A DNA stretch of 64,000 nt from Betaproteobacteria bacterium (GTDB lineage Bacteria > Pseudomonadota > Gammaproteobacteria > Burkholderiales > Thiobacillaceae), in NCBI GenBank assembly GCA_016219425.1, contig JACRNB010000005.1, positions 62,001-126,000 of the forward strand, in the 5' to 3' direction. This document shows, piece after piece, positions 1-9,934 of the stretch. The stretch's first letter is position 1. Each line of letters opens with the position of its first letter. The position numbers and the translations under genes are program-made. The notes beneath the pieces are model-generated. The model was not told the origin of the DNA and did no database searches. It was given only the letters and a program-made list of their open reading frames with translations.

Positions 1-271
1 GGTCGGACAGGAGTTCAAAGGGGAACTGATGCTTGGCCTTGAAACCTTCGTGGGACTTCACGCTGTCGCGGGAAATCCCGAACACCTCCCAGCCCAGGGC
101 CTGGAATTCGGGGTGCAGGTCGCGGAATTCCAGGCCTTCCGTGGTGCAGCCCGGGGTGTTGTCCTTGGGGTAGAAGTACAGGACGATGCCGCGTCCTTTC
201 AGATTTGCCAGGCGGAGGGTCTTGCCGCCGGTGGCGGCCAATTCGAAATCCGGCGCGGGGTGTTGTTCCAT
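1..271 (-). CDS. bcp: Thioredoxin-dependent peroxiredoxin (Bcp/AhpC-TSA family), C-terminus outside window
   Basis: Minus-strand translation MEQHPAPDFELAATGGKTLRLANLKGRGIVLYFYPKDNTPGCTTEGLEFRDLHPEFQ... contains the peroxiredoxin YPKDNTPGCTTE active-site motif; runs off the window start. Confidence 0.9.
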   Translation of the reverse strand, partial: MEQHPAPDFELAATGGKTLRLANLKGRGIVLYFYPKDNTPGCTTEGLEFRDLHPEFQALGWEVFGISRDSVKSHEGFKAKHQFPFELLSD

Positions 272-428
272 GGCTAGCTCGGACGTGAAACTGCTCGGAT
301 TATCAACGAGCCTCGGAAAACCCATCAACCCGGATTGTGCATGAGTCGGCCCTTCAAGCCGCCGCGCAGTCCGGCGCGGGGCCGGGGCTAGAATGAGCCC
401 CGTCGCCGCGTTCTGACTTACCCAGGAG

Positions 429-965
429 ATGATCATGCTGGAATCCCTTGCTTTCGCCCTCGTCAAAACCCTGATCTCGTTCATGTTCCAGCAACACCTG
501 GAAGAGAGTCAGGCGGTGCGCATGGAAGGCGCCCCCGCCTGGTACTACCGCCAGGCGGAAAACCAGTTGTGCGAATCGGCCTTTGCCCAGGGCGGGCTGG
601 AGGCGGTGGAGGCTTCCAAATCCAATGCGCGGGCGCAACTGGTCACGCGCATCAATCGCGCCATGGATGTGGTGATCTACGACAACTTCCGCAATCGCCG
701 TGATCCGGCGGAACGGGATCTGATCGACCGCTTCCGTCTGGATGCGGACCTGCCCGTCTTTGTGGACGGCAGCGCCGTGGACGAGAACCTGGAATACCGG
801 GAGCAGCAACGTACCGCCTACGCCCGCGCCTGCCTGCCCAAGGAGAAGCTGGTTTCCTACCAGACCGAGCGCGTGGGAAAACTGCGGAAGTCCGTCACCC
901 TGCATCGCCGCGACCGCGGGTTTGAGGAGATGGATGCTGACGTGGGCAAGCCGGCGAAGAAGTGA
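429..965 (+). CDS. Conserved hypothetical protein (178 aa)
   Basis: Intact ORF MIMLESLAFALVKTLISFMFQQHLEESQAVRMEGAPAWYYRQ...; no family recognised. Confidence 0.6.
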   Translation: MIMLESLAFALVKTLISFMFQQHLEESQAVRMEGAPAWYYRQAENQLCESAFAQGGLEAVEASKSNARAQLVTRINRAMDVVIYDNFRNRRDPAERDLIDRFRLDADLPVFVDGSAVDENLEYREQQRTAYARACLPKEKLVSYQTERVGKLRKSVTLHRRDRGFEEMDADVGKPAKK

Positions 966-1011
966 CCGATTCACTGCGCCCGGGCCGCCCCCCGCTGCGG
1001 GGGCGAGTCGT

Positions 1012-1560
1012 TCAGCCCCGGGCCGGCTCCATCACCGCATCCAGGTTCAGGTTGTCGCAGTAATCAAAGAAATCGCCGCGCAGGGTGGGCAGATGCATGT
1101 TGGCGGGCACGCCGATGGTGATGTTGACCGAGAACATGGGGGTGCCGGTGTGGGGCGCGGGATAGGTCTCGGTGCCCAGTTCCTCGATGTTGATGCCCTG
1201 GCGTGAGAAGAACTCCGCCATCTTGTGCACGATGCCCGGATGGTCCATGGCCACCACGTTGACGCGGTAGGGCACCAGGGGCACGGGGCGTTCCTGGGGG
1301 CGGGTGCGCTTGTGCAGGATGGACAACCCCAGTTCCTCGCCGATGCCCGCCATGCGGTCCTCCAGCTTGGTCAGGGCGTGCCAGGGGCCGGAGATCAGCA
1401 TGAGGATGGCGAACTGGCCGCCCAGTACGGCCATGCGGGATTCCTCGATATTGCCGCCGGCATCCAGAACCCGGCTGGTAAAGCGTTCCACCAGACCCAC
1501 CCGGTCGTCGCCGGAGGCGGTAATGGCGAGATAGTCGATGTTGCTCATGGCGTGCTCCAA
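1012..1560 (-). CDS. ACT-domain glycine cleavage system transcriptional repressor-like protein (GcvR family)
   Basis: MSNIDYLAITASGDDRVGLVERFTSRVLDAGGNIEESRMAVLGGQFAILMLISG..., tandem ACT-like domains; start may be the internal Met. Confidence 0.8.
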   Translation of the reverse strand: MEHAMSNIDYLAITASGDDRVGLVERFTSRVLDAGGNIEESRMAVLGGQFAILMLISGPWHALTKLEDRMAGIGEELGLSILHKRTRPQERPVPLVPYRVNVVAMDHPGIVHKMAEFFSRQGINIEELGTETYPAPHTGTPMFSVNITIGVPANMHLPTLRGDFFDYCDNLNLDAVMEPARG

Positions 1561-1576
1561 AGGGGATGCGCGGATT

Positions 1577-2233
1577 CTACCCGGCGACCGGGCATTGGGC
1601 GTTCAGAGGGCAAGCGCCGCAACGAGGGCGGGGGCGGCAGAATTCCTTGCCCAGATGCACGATCAGCGCGTGGTACTCGTTGTACAGCGCCCGATCCGGC
1701 GGCAGATGCGCGGTGAAGGCGGCCTGGATCTCGCTATAGCGCTCATCGCCCCGCAGCCGCCCCAGGCGGGTGAAGAGGCGACGGGTATAGGCATCCACCA
1801 CGAACACCTGCAGGTCCAGGGCGTAGAGCAGGATGGAATCCGCCGTTTCCTCCCCCACCCCATTCACCGCCAGCAGGCGGCGGCGCAACTCCGGCAGGGG
1901 GGCGGCCTGCGCCAGCAGCACCGGGTCGTCGAGCGCGCCTTCCTGCTCCAGATACGCGCACAGGGCCTTGAGACGGCGCGTCTTGACGTTGAAATAGCCC
2001 GCCGGACGGATCAGATCGGCCAGCGTCGCCGGTTCCAGATCGAGCAGGGCGCGGCCCGACAGGGCGTTGGCGGCCTTGAGCCGGGCGATGGCCTTCTCCA
2101 CGTTGCCCCAGGCCGTGTTCTGGGTCAGCACCGCCCCCGTCATCACCTCGAAGGGGGTGTCGCCCGGCCACCAGTGTTGCGGGCCGAAGGCGGCCAGGAG
2201 GCGGTCGTGGATGTGGAGCCAGGCGGGGTTCAT
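1577..2233 (-). CDS. Endonuclease III-related HhH-GPD DNA glycosylase with C-terminal Fe-S cluster
   Basis: TPFEVMTGAVLTQNTAWGNVEKA, LLAVNGVGEETADSILLYAL (HhH-GPD), C-terminal CRPRPRCGACPLNAQC cluster. Confidence 0.85.
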   Translation of the reverse strand: MNPAWLHIHDRLLAAFGPQHWWPGDTPFEVMTGAVLTQNTAWGNVEKAIARLKAANALSGRALLDLEPATLADLIRPAGYFNVKTRRLKALCAYLEQEGALDDPVLLAQAAPLPELRRRLLAVNGVGEETADSILLYALDLQVFVVDAYTRRLFTRLGRLRGDERYSEIQAAFTAHLPPDRALYNEYHALIVHLGKEFCRPRPRCGACPLNAQCPVAG

Positions 2234-2250
2234 CTCGCTATGATCGCCGC

Positions 2251-2640
2251 ATGACACAAGAACCCCCAACCGTCCGCCTCGACAAATGGCTCTGGGCCGC
2301 CCGCTTCTTCAAGACTCGCAATCTGGCGCAGGACGCCATCGAGGCCGGCCACGTCCAGCTCAACGGCGCGCGCGCCAAATCCAGCCGGGACGTGCGCGCG
2401 GGCGACCGCCTGGAACTGCGGGCGGGCAACCAGAAGTGGTTGCTCACTGTGCGCGCCGTATCGACCCGGCGCGGCCCGGCTCCGGTAGCCCAGGCTCTGT
2501 ACGAAGAGGATGCCTGCGGGCGTGAAGCGCGTCTGCTTCAGATCGAAGCGGCGCATCAGGCGGCGGACCCCGGCGCCGTCCTGCGGGGCCGGCCCACCAA
2601 GCGCGACCGGCGCATGATTCATCGTTTTACGGATTCCTGA
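2251..2640 (+). CDS. hslR: S4-domain RNA-binding protein, Hsp15 family
   Basis: TVRLDKWLWAARFFKTRNLAQDAIEAGHVQLNGARAKSSRDVRAGDRLELRAG is a classic S4/Hsp15 sequence. Confidence 0.9.
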   Translation: MTQEPPTVRLDKWLWAARFFKTRNLAQDAIEAGHVQLNGARAKSSRDVRAGDRLELRAGNQKWLLTVRAVSTRRGPAPVAQALYEEDACGREARLLQIEAAHQAADPGAVLRGRPTKRDRRMIHRFTDS

Positions 2641-2759
2641 GCGCCGCCTGCGGTTCTGCGCGAACGAGGTTATCCCCTGCTTGCTGCGCCTCGTTGCGTG
2701 CAATTGACACATATTTATGTGTTATTTTTCTGGTGTGCCCGTCAGATAAAGGAAAGACC

Positions 2760-3107
2760 ATGTCTGCTACCGTCAACTTCACCGGTTCAGTCGATCGCGA
2801 TCTGCTCAAGCGCGCCAAGGTGGTGGCGGCGAAGGCGGATACCTCGATCAATGCCTTGTTCAATTCGGAACTGCGTCACCTGGTGGAGACCTTTGAGGCG
2901 GCGGAGATGAGCGGAAACCAGAATTTCCGCGTCTTGCTGGATTTTTCCCTGGGCCGTGCGGATGACCGGGCGACCCTGGCGCGACTGGGAATAGGCAGCG
3001 AGGAAGATTTGTTTTTGCTGATGGCCCAGGCGCATCTGCCCATGCCGCGTCTGCCGGAAGGGGTTACCCGAGCGATGGCGGACAGCCTCGACGCCCTGGC
3101 GGGTTGA
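2760..3107 (+). CDS. Putative antitoxin of a PIN-like toxin-antitoxin pair
   Basis: MSATVNFTGSVDRDLLKRAKVVAAKADTSINALFNSELRHLVETFE (RHH/CopG-like N-terminus); 4 bp upstream of a PIN-like ORF. Confidence 0.6.
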   Translation: MSATVNFTGSVDRDLLKRAKVVAAKADTSINALFNSELRHLVETFEAAEMSGNQNFRVLLDFSLGRADDRATLARLGIGSEEDLFLLMAQAHLPMPRLPEGVTRAMADSLDALAG

Positions 3108-3111
3108 GCGG

Positions 3112-3636
3112 ATGGCCGCCGACATCACCTTGCTGCCCGATGCCGGGCCGCTGATCACCCTGGCCTATGCGGAGGCGCTGGATCTGTTGTTGAAACCGGG
3201 GTGGCAGGTGGAAATCGTGGATATGGTGTTGCACGAAGTCACCCGAAATGAGACGCCGACCAGTCGCGCCATTGGCGAGTGGGTAGCGGCCCGGCAATTG
3301 CCTGTCCGCGCCACGCAGTTGTTCCGGCAATACCAGAGGGCGCAGGCCGAGGCGGCGACACCGCCCGGCAAGGCCAATCTGGGCGAATTCGCCATTCAGG
3401 AGGCCATGAGCCAGTTTGCCCTGCTGGACCCGCCGCGCGCCGGGGTATTTCTGTTTGAAGACCACAAGATCGCGCGCGCAGGTTTTCTCTTGCCGGAGAA
3501 CGCACGCAAGGTAAGCACCCGCGCCTTTCTGCTGTTTCTGGAACGGCGCGGGTGGTTGGAATCTGCCGCCGAGGTTGAGCTTTGCGCCGTGCGCAACGGG
3601 CGGCGTTTCTCGCAATTGCGATTTCCACCCGGGTAA
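3112..3636 (+). CDS. Putative PIN-like domain toxin/ribonuclease
   Basis: ITLLPDAGPLITLAYAEALDLLLKPGWQVEIVDMVLHEVTRN...LFEDHKIAR; acidic residues placed as in PIN-like folds; paired with the preceding ORF. Confidence 0.55.
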   Translation: MAADITLLPDAGPLITLAYAEALDLLLKPGWQVEIVDMVLHEVTRNETPTSRAIGEWVAARQLPVRATQLFRQYQRAQAEAATPPGKANLGEFAIQEAMSQFALLDPPRAGVFLFEDHKIARAGFLLPENARKVSTRAFLLFLERRGWLESAAEVELCAVRNGRRFSQLRFPPG

Positions 3637-3661
3637 CCCACATCCACGTTTTGAGGCGGCC

Positions 3662-4855
3662 ATGAATCCCTACGACTGCATCGTCATCGGCGGCGGCGCC
3701 AGCGGCCTGGTGAGCGCATCCCTTCTGGCCGAGGCCGGACGTCGGGTGCTGCTGCTGGAGGCCTCCGGGCGTCTGGGCGGCTGCGTCCACACCTGGCGGC
3801 CTGCGCCGGATTTCTGGCTCGAACTGGGCGCGCACACCGCTTACAACTCCTACGGTCCCCTGCTGGAGGCCCTGGCGCGGCGGGGCCGCCTGGGCGAACT
3901 GCTGACGCGGGAGAAGATGGGCTATCAGTTCGCGGATGAGGAAGGCCGCCTGCAATCGCCCCTGGCGCGGCTGAGTTTTCTGGAGGCGGCGTTGCGCGTC
4001 CCCTTCGGGCTCACCCGGCCCAAGGCGGGGCGCACGGTGCAGGAGTGGTTCGGCGGCCTGCTCGGTTCGGGCAATTACCAGCGCCTGCTGGGGCCGGCCT
4101 TTGCCGCCGTGCTGTCCCAGTCGGCGGACAACTTCCCGGCGGAGTGGTTGTTCCGGCCCAAGCCGCGCATGAAGGCCGCGCCGCGCAAGTTCACCTTCCC
4201 CGGCGGTTTGCAGGGGCTGCTGGAGGCGCTGGCGCAGGATGCGCCCTTCACGACCCGCACCGGTGTGCGGGTGGATGCGGTGCAACGCGAGGCCGGCGGT
4301 TTTGCCGTGACGGCGGCGGGGGAACGTCTGACGGCGCGGCAACTGGTGCTGGCCACGCCGGTGGATGTGGCTGCGGCGTTGCTTGCGGAGTCGTATCCCG
4401 AGGCCGCCCGGCGCTTGCACGATTACCCCATGTCTACCAGCGAGGCCCTGGGGGTGGTGTTGCCCGCCGCCAGGACATCCTTGCGCAAGGTGGCGGGGCT
4501 GATCGGCGCGGAGGAACCGTTCTGGTCCGTGGTGACGCGAGACCCCGTGCCCCATGCCGAATACCGCGGTTTCACCTTCCATTTCCGCCCCGGCCTGCTG
4601 GGGCAGGAGGCCAAGCTGGCCCGCATCGCCCGCCTGCTGGGGGTGACGCCGGGGGATTTTCTGCATGTCGAGTCGGCGGTGAACCGCCTGCCTGCGCCGG
4701 GGGTGGCCCATCTGGCGCGCATGGCGGAACTGGATGCGCAGTGGACCGGCGAGCCAGTCGCACTGGTCGGCAATTACCTCACCGGCCTGTCCATCGGCGA
4801 CTGCGCCGAGCGCGCAGCGGCGGAGGTGCAGCGGCTGCTTTCCCTGCCGCACTAG
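3662..4855 (+). CDS. FAD-dependent oxidoreductase, protoporphyrinogen oxidase/amine oxidase-like
   Basis: MNPYDCIVIGGGASGLVSASLLAEAGRRVLLLEASGRLGGCVHT (Rossmann GxGxxG FAD motif); C-terminal VALVGNYLTGLSIGDCAERA. Confidence 0.8.
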   Translation: MNPYDCIVIGGGASGLVSASLLAEAGRRVLLLEASGRLGGCVHTWRPAPDFWLELGAHTAYNSYGPLLEALARRGRLGELLTREKMGYQFADEEGRLQSPLARLSFLEAALRVPFGLTRPKAGRTVQEWFGGLLGSGNYQRLLGPAFAAVLSQSADNFPAEWLFRPKPRMKAAPRKFTFPGGLQGLLEALAQDAPFTTRTGVRVDAVQREAGGFAVTAAGERLTARQLVLATPVDVAAALLAESYPEAARRLHDYPMSTSEALGVVLPAARTSLRKVAGLIGAEEPFWSVVTRDPVPHAEYRGFTFHFRPGLLGQEAKLARIARLLGVTPGDFLHVESAVNRLPAPGVAHLARMAELDAQWTGEPVALVGNYLTGLSIGDCAERAAAEVQRLLSLPH

Positions 4856-4899
4856 GATTTGCGCCGATACAATCCGCGCGTTGCCCGAACCGAACCGCC

Positions 4900-5142
4900 G
4901 TGCGCTCCCTCTCCCTGATCCTGAAAGTTCTCCTGTTCCTGCTGCTGCTGGGGTTTGCGGCCAAGAACAGCGATGCGGTCCGGTTGCGCTATTTCCTCGG
5001 GCTGGAGTGGCAGGCGCCGCTTTCTTTGGTGATCCTGGCGGCCTTCGCCATCGGGCTTTTCCTCGGGCTTCTGGCCTGTTCCCTGCGCCTGCTGCGCGCC
5101 CATCGCGAGTTGCGCACCCTGCGCGCCGCCTCCCGTGAGTGA
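4900..5142 (+). CDS. lapA: LapA family membrane protein (LPS assembly protein A domain)
   Basis: VRSLSLILKVLLFLLLLGFAAKNSDAVRLRYFLGLEWQAPLSLVILAAFAIGLFLGLLA; directly upstream of lapB; GTG start inferred. Confidence 0.8.
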   Translation: MRSLSLILKVLLFLLLLGFAAKNSDAVRLRYFLGLEWQAPLSLVILAAFAIGLFLGLLACSLRLLRAHRELRTLRAASRE

Positions 5143-6301
5143 TATGGAACTCGAAGCCTGGCATTTACTGATTCTTCCCCTGTTCTTCGCCCTGGGCTGG
5201 GCGGCGGCGCGGGTGGATATCCGCCATGTGGTGCGCGAGTCGCGCGCGGTGCCACAGTCCTACTTCAAGGGGCTGAACTACCTGCTCAACGAGCAGCCGG
5301 ACAAGGCCATCGAGGCCTTTCTGGAAGTGGCGCGCATGGACCCGGATACGCTGGAGCTGCACTTTGCCCTGGGCGCGCTGTTCCGTCGCCGCGGCGAGCT
5401 GGACCGCGCCATCCGCATCCACCAGAACCTGGTGGACCGCGCCGATCTGCCCCAGGACACGCGCATGAAGGCGATGTACGAGTTGGGCGAGGACTATTTC
5501 AAGGCGGGCCTGCTGGACCGCGCCGAGACGGTGTTTCGTCGCCTGGAGTCCGGCAGTCTGGCGCTGGACGCTTTGCGCAACATCCTCAATATCCAGGTGC
5601 TGACCAAGGACTGGAATGCGGCGATCCAGACCGCGGATCGGCTGGAACGCCTGGGCAGCCCCGCGCAGCAGACCGATGCAGCCCACTATCACTGCGAGCT
5701 GGCTGCCGCGGCCATGCTGAAGAACGATGCCGGGGCCGCACGGGAGGAACTGGGCCGGGCGCTGGAGCGCAACCCGCGCGCCGCCCGCGCCTGGCTCCTG
5801 CTGGGCGATCTGGAGGCGGGGCTGGGGCGCGATGAGGCGGCGATCGAGGCCTGGCGCAAGGTGGAGGGCATGAACCCGACCTATCTGCCGTTGCTGGCGG
5901 AACGTCTGGTGCAGGCGTTCTCCCGGCTGGGGCGGCAGGAGGATGCCGTGCGCCTGCTGCGCGCCTACCTGGAGCGGCAGCCCAGCGCGGACCTGACCCA
6001 CACCCTGTTCCAGACCGTGGCGCAACAGCAGGGCTGGCCCGCCGCGCGCCAACTGGCGGCGGAGGAGTTGAGGCGGCGGCCTCATCTGCGCGCGCTGGAT
6101 GACTATCTCCAGGCGGGCAACTCGGTCAACCCGGATGCGGTGGAAGACCGTCTGGCCCAGGATCTGGTGCATCGCCAGGTCAGCCTGAATTCTTTTTACC
6201 AATGCGTGGAATGCGGCTTCAAGGCGCGCCAGCACTTCTGGCAGTGCCCGGCCTGCGCACGCTGGGAAAGCATTCCGCCGGAACGGACCCAACATGACTG
6301 A
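5135..6301 (+). CDS. lapB: Lipopolysaccharide assembly protein B (TPR protein with C-terminal rubredoxin-like zinc/iron site)
   Basis: N-terminal TM, TPRs, C-terminal [29 protein letters not shown]. Confidence 0.9.
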   Translation: MSDMELEAWHLLILPLFFALGWAAARVDIRHVVRESRAVPQSYFKGLNYLLNEQPDKAIEAFLEVARMDPDTLELHFALGALFRRRGELDRAIRIHQNLVDRADLPQDTRMKAMYELGEDYFKAGLLDRAETVFRRLESGSLALDALRNILNIQVLTKDWNAAIQTADRLERLGSPAQQTDAAHYHCELAAAAMLKNDAGAAREELGRALERNPRAARAWLLLGDLEAGLGRDEAAIEAWRKVEGMNPTYLPLLAERLVQAFSRLGRQEDAVRLLRAYLERQPSADLTHTLFQTVAQQQGWPAARQLAAEELRRRPHLRALDDYLQAGNSVNPDAVEDRLAQDLVHRQVSLNSFYQCVECGFKARQHFWQCPACARWESIPPERTQHD

Positions 6302-7067
6302 TCCCCATAAACACGCAGGGCCGTCCCAAGGGTTTATTGCCCCCTCGGGGGGGGGGGGGAGTCGCATCGTGGTGGCCCTGGACTACGCCGATGCAGCGTC
6401 GGCGCGGGCCTTCGTCGCGCGGGTGCGGCCCGAACTGTGCCGCCTCAAGGTGGGCAAGGAACTGTTCGTGAGCGCCGGCCCGGCCTTCGTGGAGGAACTG
6501 GCGGCCCAGGGCTACGCCGTGTTTCTGGATCTGAAGTTCCACGACATCCCCAACACCGTGGCGCAGGCGTGCAAGGCCGCCGCGCGCCTGGGGGTGTGGA
6601 TGATGAATGTGCATGCCAGCGGTGGTCCGCGCATGCTGGCGGCGGCGCGCGAGGCGCTGGAGGGGGTGGCGTCCCGCCCCAGGCTCATCGCCGTGACCGT
6701 GTTGACCAGCATGGGGGCGGAGGAACTCGCCGCCATTGGCGTCGCCGCCAGCCCGGAGGCGCAGGTGCAGCGGCTGGCGGCGTTGACGCAGGAGGCGGGA
6801 CTGGATGGCGTGGTGTGCTCGGCGCGCGAAGCGCCCCTGCTGCGCCAACACGCCGGCCCCGGTTTTCTGTTGGTGACGCCGGGCATCCGCCCCGCCGGTG
6901 CCGACGCGGGCGACCAGACCCGCATCCTGACGCCGGCCCAGGCGCTCGCGGCAGGCGCCGATTATCTGGTGATCGGTCGCCCCATCACCCAGGCGGTCGA
7001 CCCCATTCTTGCGCTGCAACTGATTTCCGCTGAAACAGCGCCGTTCACCCAAGGGCCCACCCCATGA
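6294..7067 (+). CDS. pyrF: Orotidine 5'-phosphate decarboxylase (with unusual N-terminal extension)
   Basis: [21 protein letters not shown]...[41 protein letters not shown]-terminal [14 protein letters not shown]. Confidence 0.93.
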   Translation: MTDPHKHAGPSQGFIAPSGGGGSRIVVALDYADAASARAFVARVRPELCRLKVGKELFVSAGPAFVEELAAQGYAVFLDLKFHDIPNTVAQACKAAARLGVWMMNVHASGGPRMLAAAREALEGVASRPRLIAVTVLTSMGAEELAAIGVAASPEAQVQRLAALTQEAGLDGVVCSAREAPLLRQHAGPGFLLVTPGIRPAGADAGDQTRILTPAQALAAGADYLVIGRPITQAVDPILALQLISAETAPFTQGPTP

Positions 7068-8230
7068 AAATCGCCATCGCCGGCACCGGCTACGTCGGCC
7101 TTTCCAACGCCGTTCTGCTTGCGCAGCACAACGAGGTGGTCGCGCTCGACATCGTCCCCGAGAAGATCGAGATGCTGAACCGCAAGATCTCGCCCATCGT
7201 CGATGCCGAGCTTGAGGACTATCTGGCTCACAAGCCGCTCAACCTGCGCGCCACGCTCGACAAGCAGGAGGCCTACGCCGGGGCCGAATTCGTGGTCATC
7301 GCTACGCCCACGGATTACGACCCGGAGACCAACTACTTCAACACCAGCACGGTCGAGTCGGTGATCCGGGATGTGAAGGCGATCAACCCCAACGCGGTGA
7401 TGATCCTCAAGTCCACCGTGCCGGTGGGCTACACCGCCAAGCTGAAGGCGCAATACCACTGCAAGAACCTGATTTTCTCGCCCGAGTTCCTGCGCGAGGG
7501 CAAGGCGCTGTACGACAACCTGCACCCCTCCCGCATCATCATCGGCGAGCAGTCGGAACGCGGCGCCACCTTCGCCAACCTGCTCAGGCAGGGAGCCATC
7601 AGGCAGGACGTCCCGGTGCTGTTCACCGACTCCACCGAGGCGGAGGCGATCAAGCTGTTCGCCAACACCTACCTGGCCATGCGCGTGGCGTACTTCAACG
7701 AGCTGGATTCCTACGCCGCCACGCATGGGCTGGACACCAAGCACATCATCGACGGCGTGTGCCTGGACCCCCGCATCGGGTCTCACTACAACAACCCCTC
7801 CTTCGGCTACGGCGGCTACTGTCTGCCCAAGGACACCAAGCAGTTGCTGGCGAATTACCAGGACGTGCCGCAGAACCTGATGCGCGCCATCGTCGATTCG
7901 AACACCACGCGCAAGGACTTCGTCGCCGACAGCATCCTCAAGCGCAAGCCCAAGGTGGTGGGGGTGCACCGCCTGATCATGAAGAGCGGCTCGGACAATT
8001 TCCGCGCCTCCAGCATCCAGGGGATCATGAAGCGCATCAAGGCCAAGGGCATCGAGGTCATCGTCTACGAGCCGGTGCTGAAAGAGGCGGAGTTCTTCCA
8101 CTCCCGCGTGGTCAACGATCTGGCGGAGTTCAAGCGGCAATCCGACGTCATCGTCGCCAACCGCATCACCGACGACCTGCTGGACGTGGCGGACAAGGTC
8201 TACAGCCGAGATCTGTTCGGCAAGGATTGA
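7064..8230 (+). CDS. ugd: UDP-glucose 6-dehydrogenase
   Basis: [30 protein letters not shown]...[24 protein letters not shown]...[16 protein letters not shown]. Confidence 0.93.
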   Translation: MKIAIAGTGYVGLSNAVLLAQHNEVVALDIVPEKIEMLNRKISPIVDAELEDYLAHKPLNLRATLDKQEAYAGAEFVVIATPTDYDPETNYFNTSTVESVIRDVKAINPNAVMILKSTVPVGYTAKLKAQYHCKNLIFSPEFLREGKALYDNLHPSRIIIGEQSERGATFANLLRQGAIRQDVPVLFTDSTEAEAIKLFANTYLAMRVAYFNELDSYAATHGLDTKHIIDGVCLDPRIGSHYNNPSFGYGGYCLPKDTKQLLANYQDVPQNLMRAIVDSNTTRKDFVADSILKRKPKVVGVHRLIMKSGSDNFRASSIQGIMKRIKAKGIEVIVYEPVLKEAEFFHSRVVNDLAEFKRQSDVIVANRITDDLLDVADKVYSRDLFGKD

Positions 8231-8235
8231 GGCGC

Positions 8236-9123
8236 ATGTACAAGACCCTCGAAGACTGCGTCGGCAACACCCCCCTGGTGTGCCTGAAGAAATTGCCGGG
8301 GGCGACCACCAACACCATCCTGGTGAAGCTGGAAGGCAACAACCCGGCGGGGTCCGTGAAGGACCGCCCGGCCCTGTCCATGATTCGCCGCGCCGAGGCG
8401 CGCGGCGAGATCCGCCCCGGCGACACCCTGATCGAGGCCACCAGCGGCAACACCGGCATCGCGCTCGCCATGGTCGCCGCCATGAAGGGCTACCGCATGG
8501 TGCTGGTGATGCCGGAGCACCTCTCCATCGAACGCCGCCAGAGCATGAAGGCCTACGGCGCCGACCTGGTGCTGGTGAGCAAAGAGGCGGGCATGGAAGG
8601 CGCGCGCGACCTGGCGGAGCAGATGCAGCAGGAAGGCCGCGGCAAGATCCTGGACCAGTTCTCCAACCCGGATAACCCCGTCGCACATTACGAAGGCACC
8701 GGCCCGGAGATCTGGCGCGACACCGCAGGGCGCATCACCCACTTCGTCTCCAGCATGGGCACCACCGGCACCATCATGGGCTGCTCGCGCTACCTCAAGG
8801 AACAGAACCCGAACGTGCAGGTGGTGGGCGTACAGCCGGAAGAGGGCGCGCAAATTCCCGGCATCCGCAAATGGCCGGCGGAATACGTCCCCAGCATCTG
8901 CGATTACGAACGGGTGGATCGCATGATCTATGTGGGGCAGCAGGCGGCGGAGGACACCACGCGGCGGCTGGCCAGCGAAGAAGGCATCTTTGCCGGCATT
9001 TCCTCCGGCGGCGCGCTGTACGCCGCCTTGCAGTTGTCGCGCGAGGTGGAGAACGCGGTCATCGTCTCCATCGTTTGCGACCGGGGAGATCGCTACCTCT
9101 CCACCGGCGTGTTCCCGGCATAA
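8236..9123 (+). CDS. cysM: Cysteine synthase B
   Basis: MYKTLEDCVGNTPLVCLKKLPG...KLEGNNPAGSVKDRPALSMI...ATSGNTGIALAMVAAMKGY. Confidence 0.95.
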   Translation: MYKTLEDCVGNTPLVCLKKLPGATTNTILVKLEGNNPAGSVKDRPALSMIRRAEARGEIRPGDTLIEATSGNTGIALAMVAAMKGYRMVLVMPEHLSIERRQSMKAYGADLVLVSKEAGMEGARDLAEQMQQEGRGKILDQFSNPDNPVAHYEGTGPEIWRDTAGRITHFVSSMGTTGTIMGCSRYLKEQNPNVQVVGVQPEEGAQIPGIRKWPAEYVPSICDYERVDRMIYVGQQAAEDTTRRLASEEGIFAGISSGGALYAALQLSREVENAVIVSIVCDRGDRYLSTGVFPA

Positions 9124-9163
9124 TCCGCCGCGGCGGCAGAGCCGCCTGGATGGAGGAGACTCA

Positions 9164-9931
9164 ATGCCCCGAGTGGCGGTATTCAATTGCAAGGGCGGCG
9201 TGGGCAAGACCACGACCGTGCTCAACCTCGCCGCGGCGACCGCGCGGGCGGGGCAGAGCCCGTTGCTGATGGACCTGGACCCCCAGGCCCACCTCACGCG
9301 CATCTGGAAAGAACCGCCGCAGGACGCCTCGTACAGCTTGTTCGGTTTCTATCAGGGCGCCCACACGCTCCTGAGCATCGAGCAGGAATGGCCGGAGTTG
9401 GGAGGCTTGATCCCGGCGCACGGACAATTGATGAAGGTGGATACCGTATTCGGCAAGGGGCCGGCCATCCTCAACAAATTGCGTAGCGGTCTGGACGCCC
9501 TCGACGGCCAGCGCAGCAAGCGCGATGTCCTGATCGACTGCTGCCCCTATCTCGGCGTGCTCTCCCTGAACGCCATCTTCGCCTGCGACTTCCTGCTGAT
9601 CCCGGTCTCCACCGACTACCTCTCGCTCGATGCCGCGCATCAGGTCACGCACGCCCTGCGCGCGCTCCAGCCGGTGCTCAAACGCCGCATCGAACGGCGG
9701 TATGTGCTGACGCGCTTTGATCGGCGTCGTCGCATGAGTTCCAACGTGCGGGAATTGCTGCTGGAGAAATACGGCGATGAGGTGTGCACCACCGTGATCT
9801 CGGAGAACGTGGCGGTGGCGGAAAGTCCGTTCCAGCGCAAGGATGTGTTCAGCCATCAGGCCACCAGCACCGGCGCCGCCGACTACACGGCCCTGTTCTG
9901 GGAACTGCGGCGCGCCGGTTTTCTGACCTGA
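9164..9931 (+). CDS. ParA-family ATPase (orphan, no ParB nearby)
   Basis: MPRVAVFNCKGGVGKTTTVLNLAAATARAGQSPLLMDLDPQAHLT, deviant Walker A KGGVGKTT. Confidence 0.88.
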   Translation: MPRVAVFNCKGGVGKTTTVLNLAAATARAGQSPLLMDLDPQAHLTRIWKEPPQDASYSLFGFYQGAHTLLSIEQEWPELGGLIPAHGQLMKVDTVFGKGPAILNKLRSGLDALDGQRSKRDVLIDCCPYLGVLSLNAIFACDFLLIPVSTDYLSLDAAHQVTHALRALQPVLKRRIERRYVLTRFDRRRRMSSNVRELLLEKYGDEVCTTVISENVAVAESPFQRKDVFSHQATSTGAADYTALFWELRRAGFLT

Positions 9932-9934
9932 CGG

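Noticed and set aside
3239-5164. 641-aa minus-strand ORF opposite the PIN-like, FAD oxidoreductase and LapA genes
   Set aside because: Antisense; Arg/Gly/Gln-rich with no motifs.
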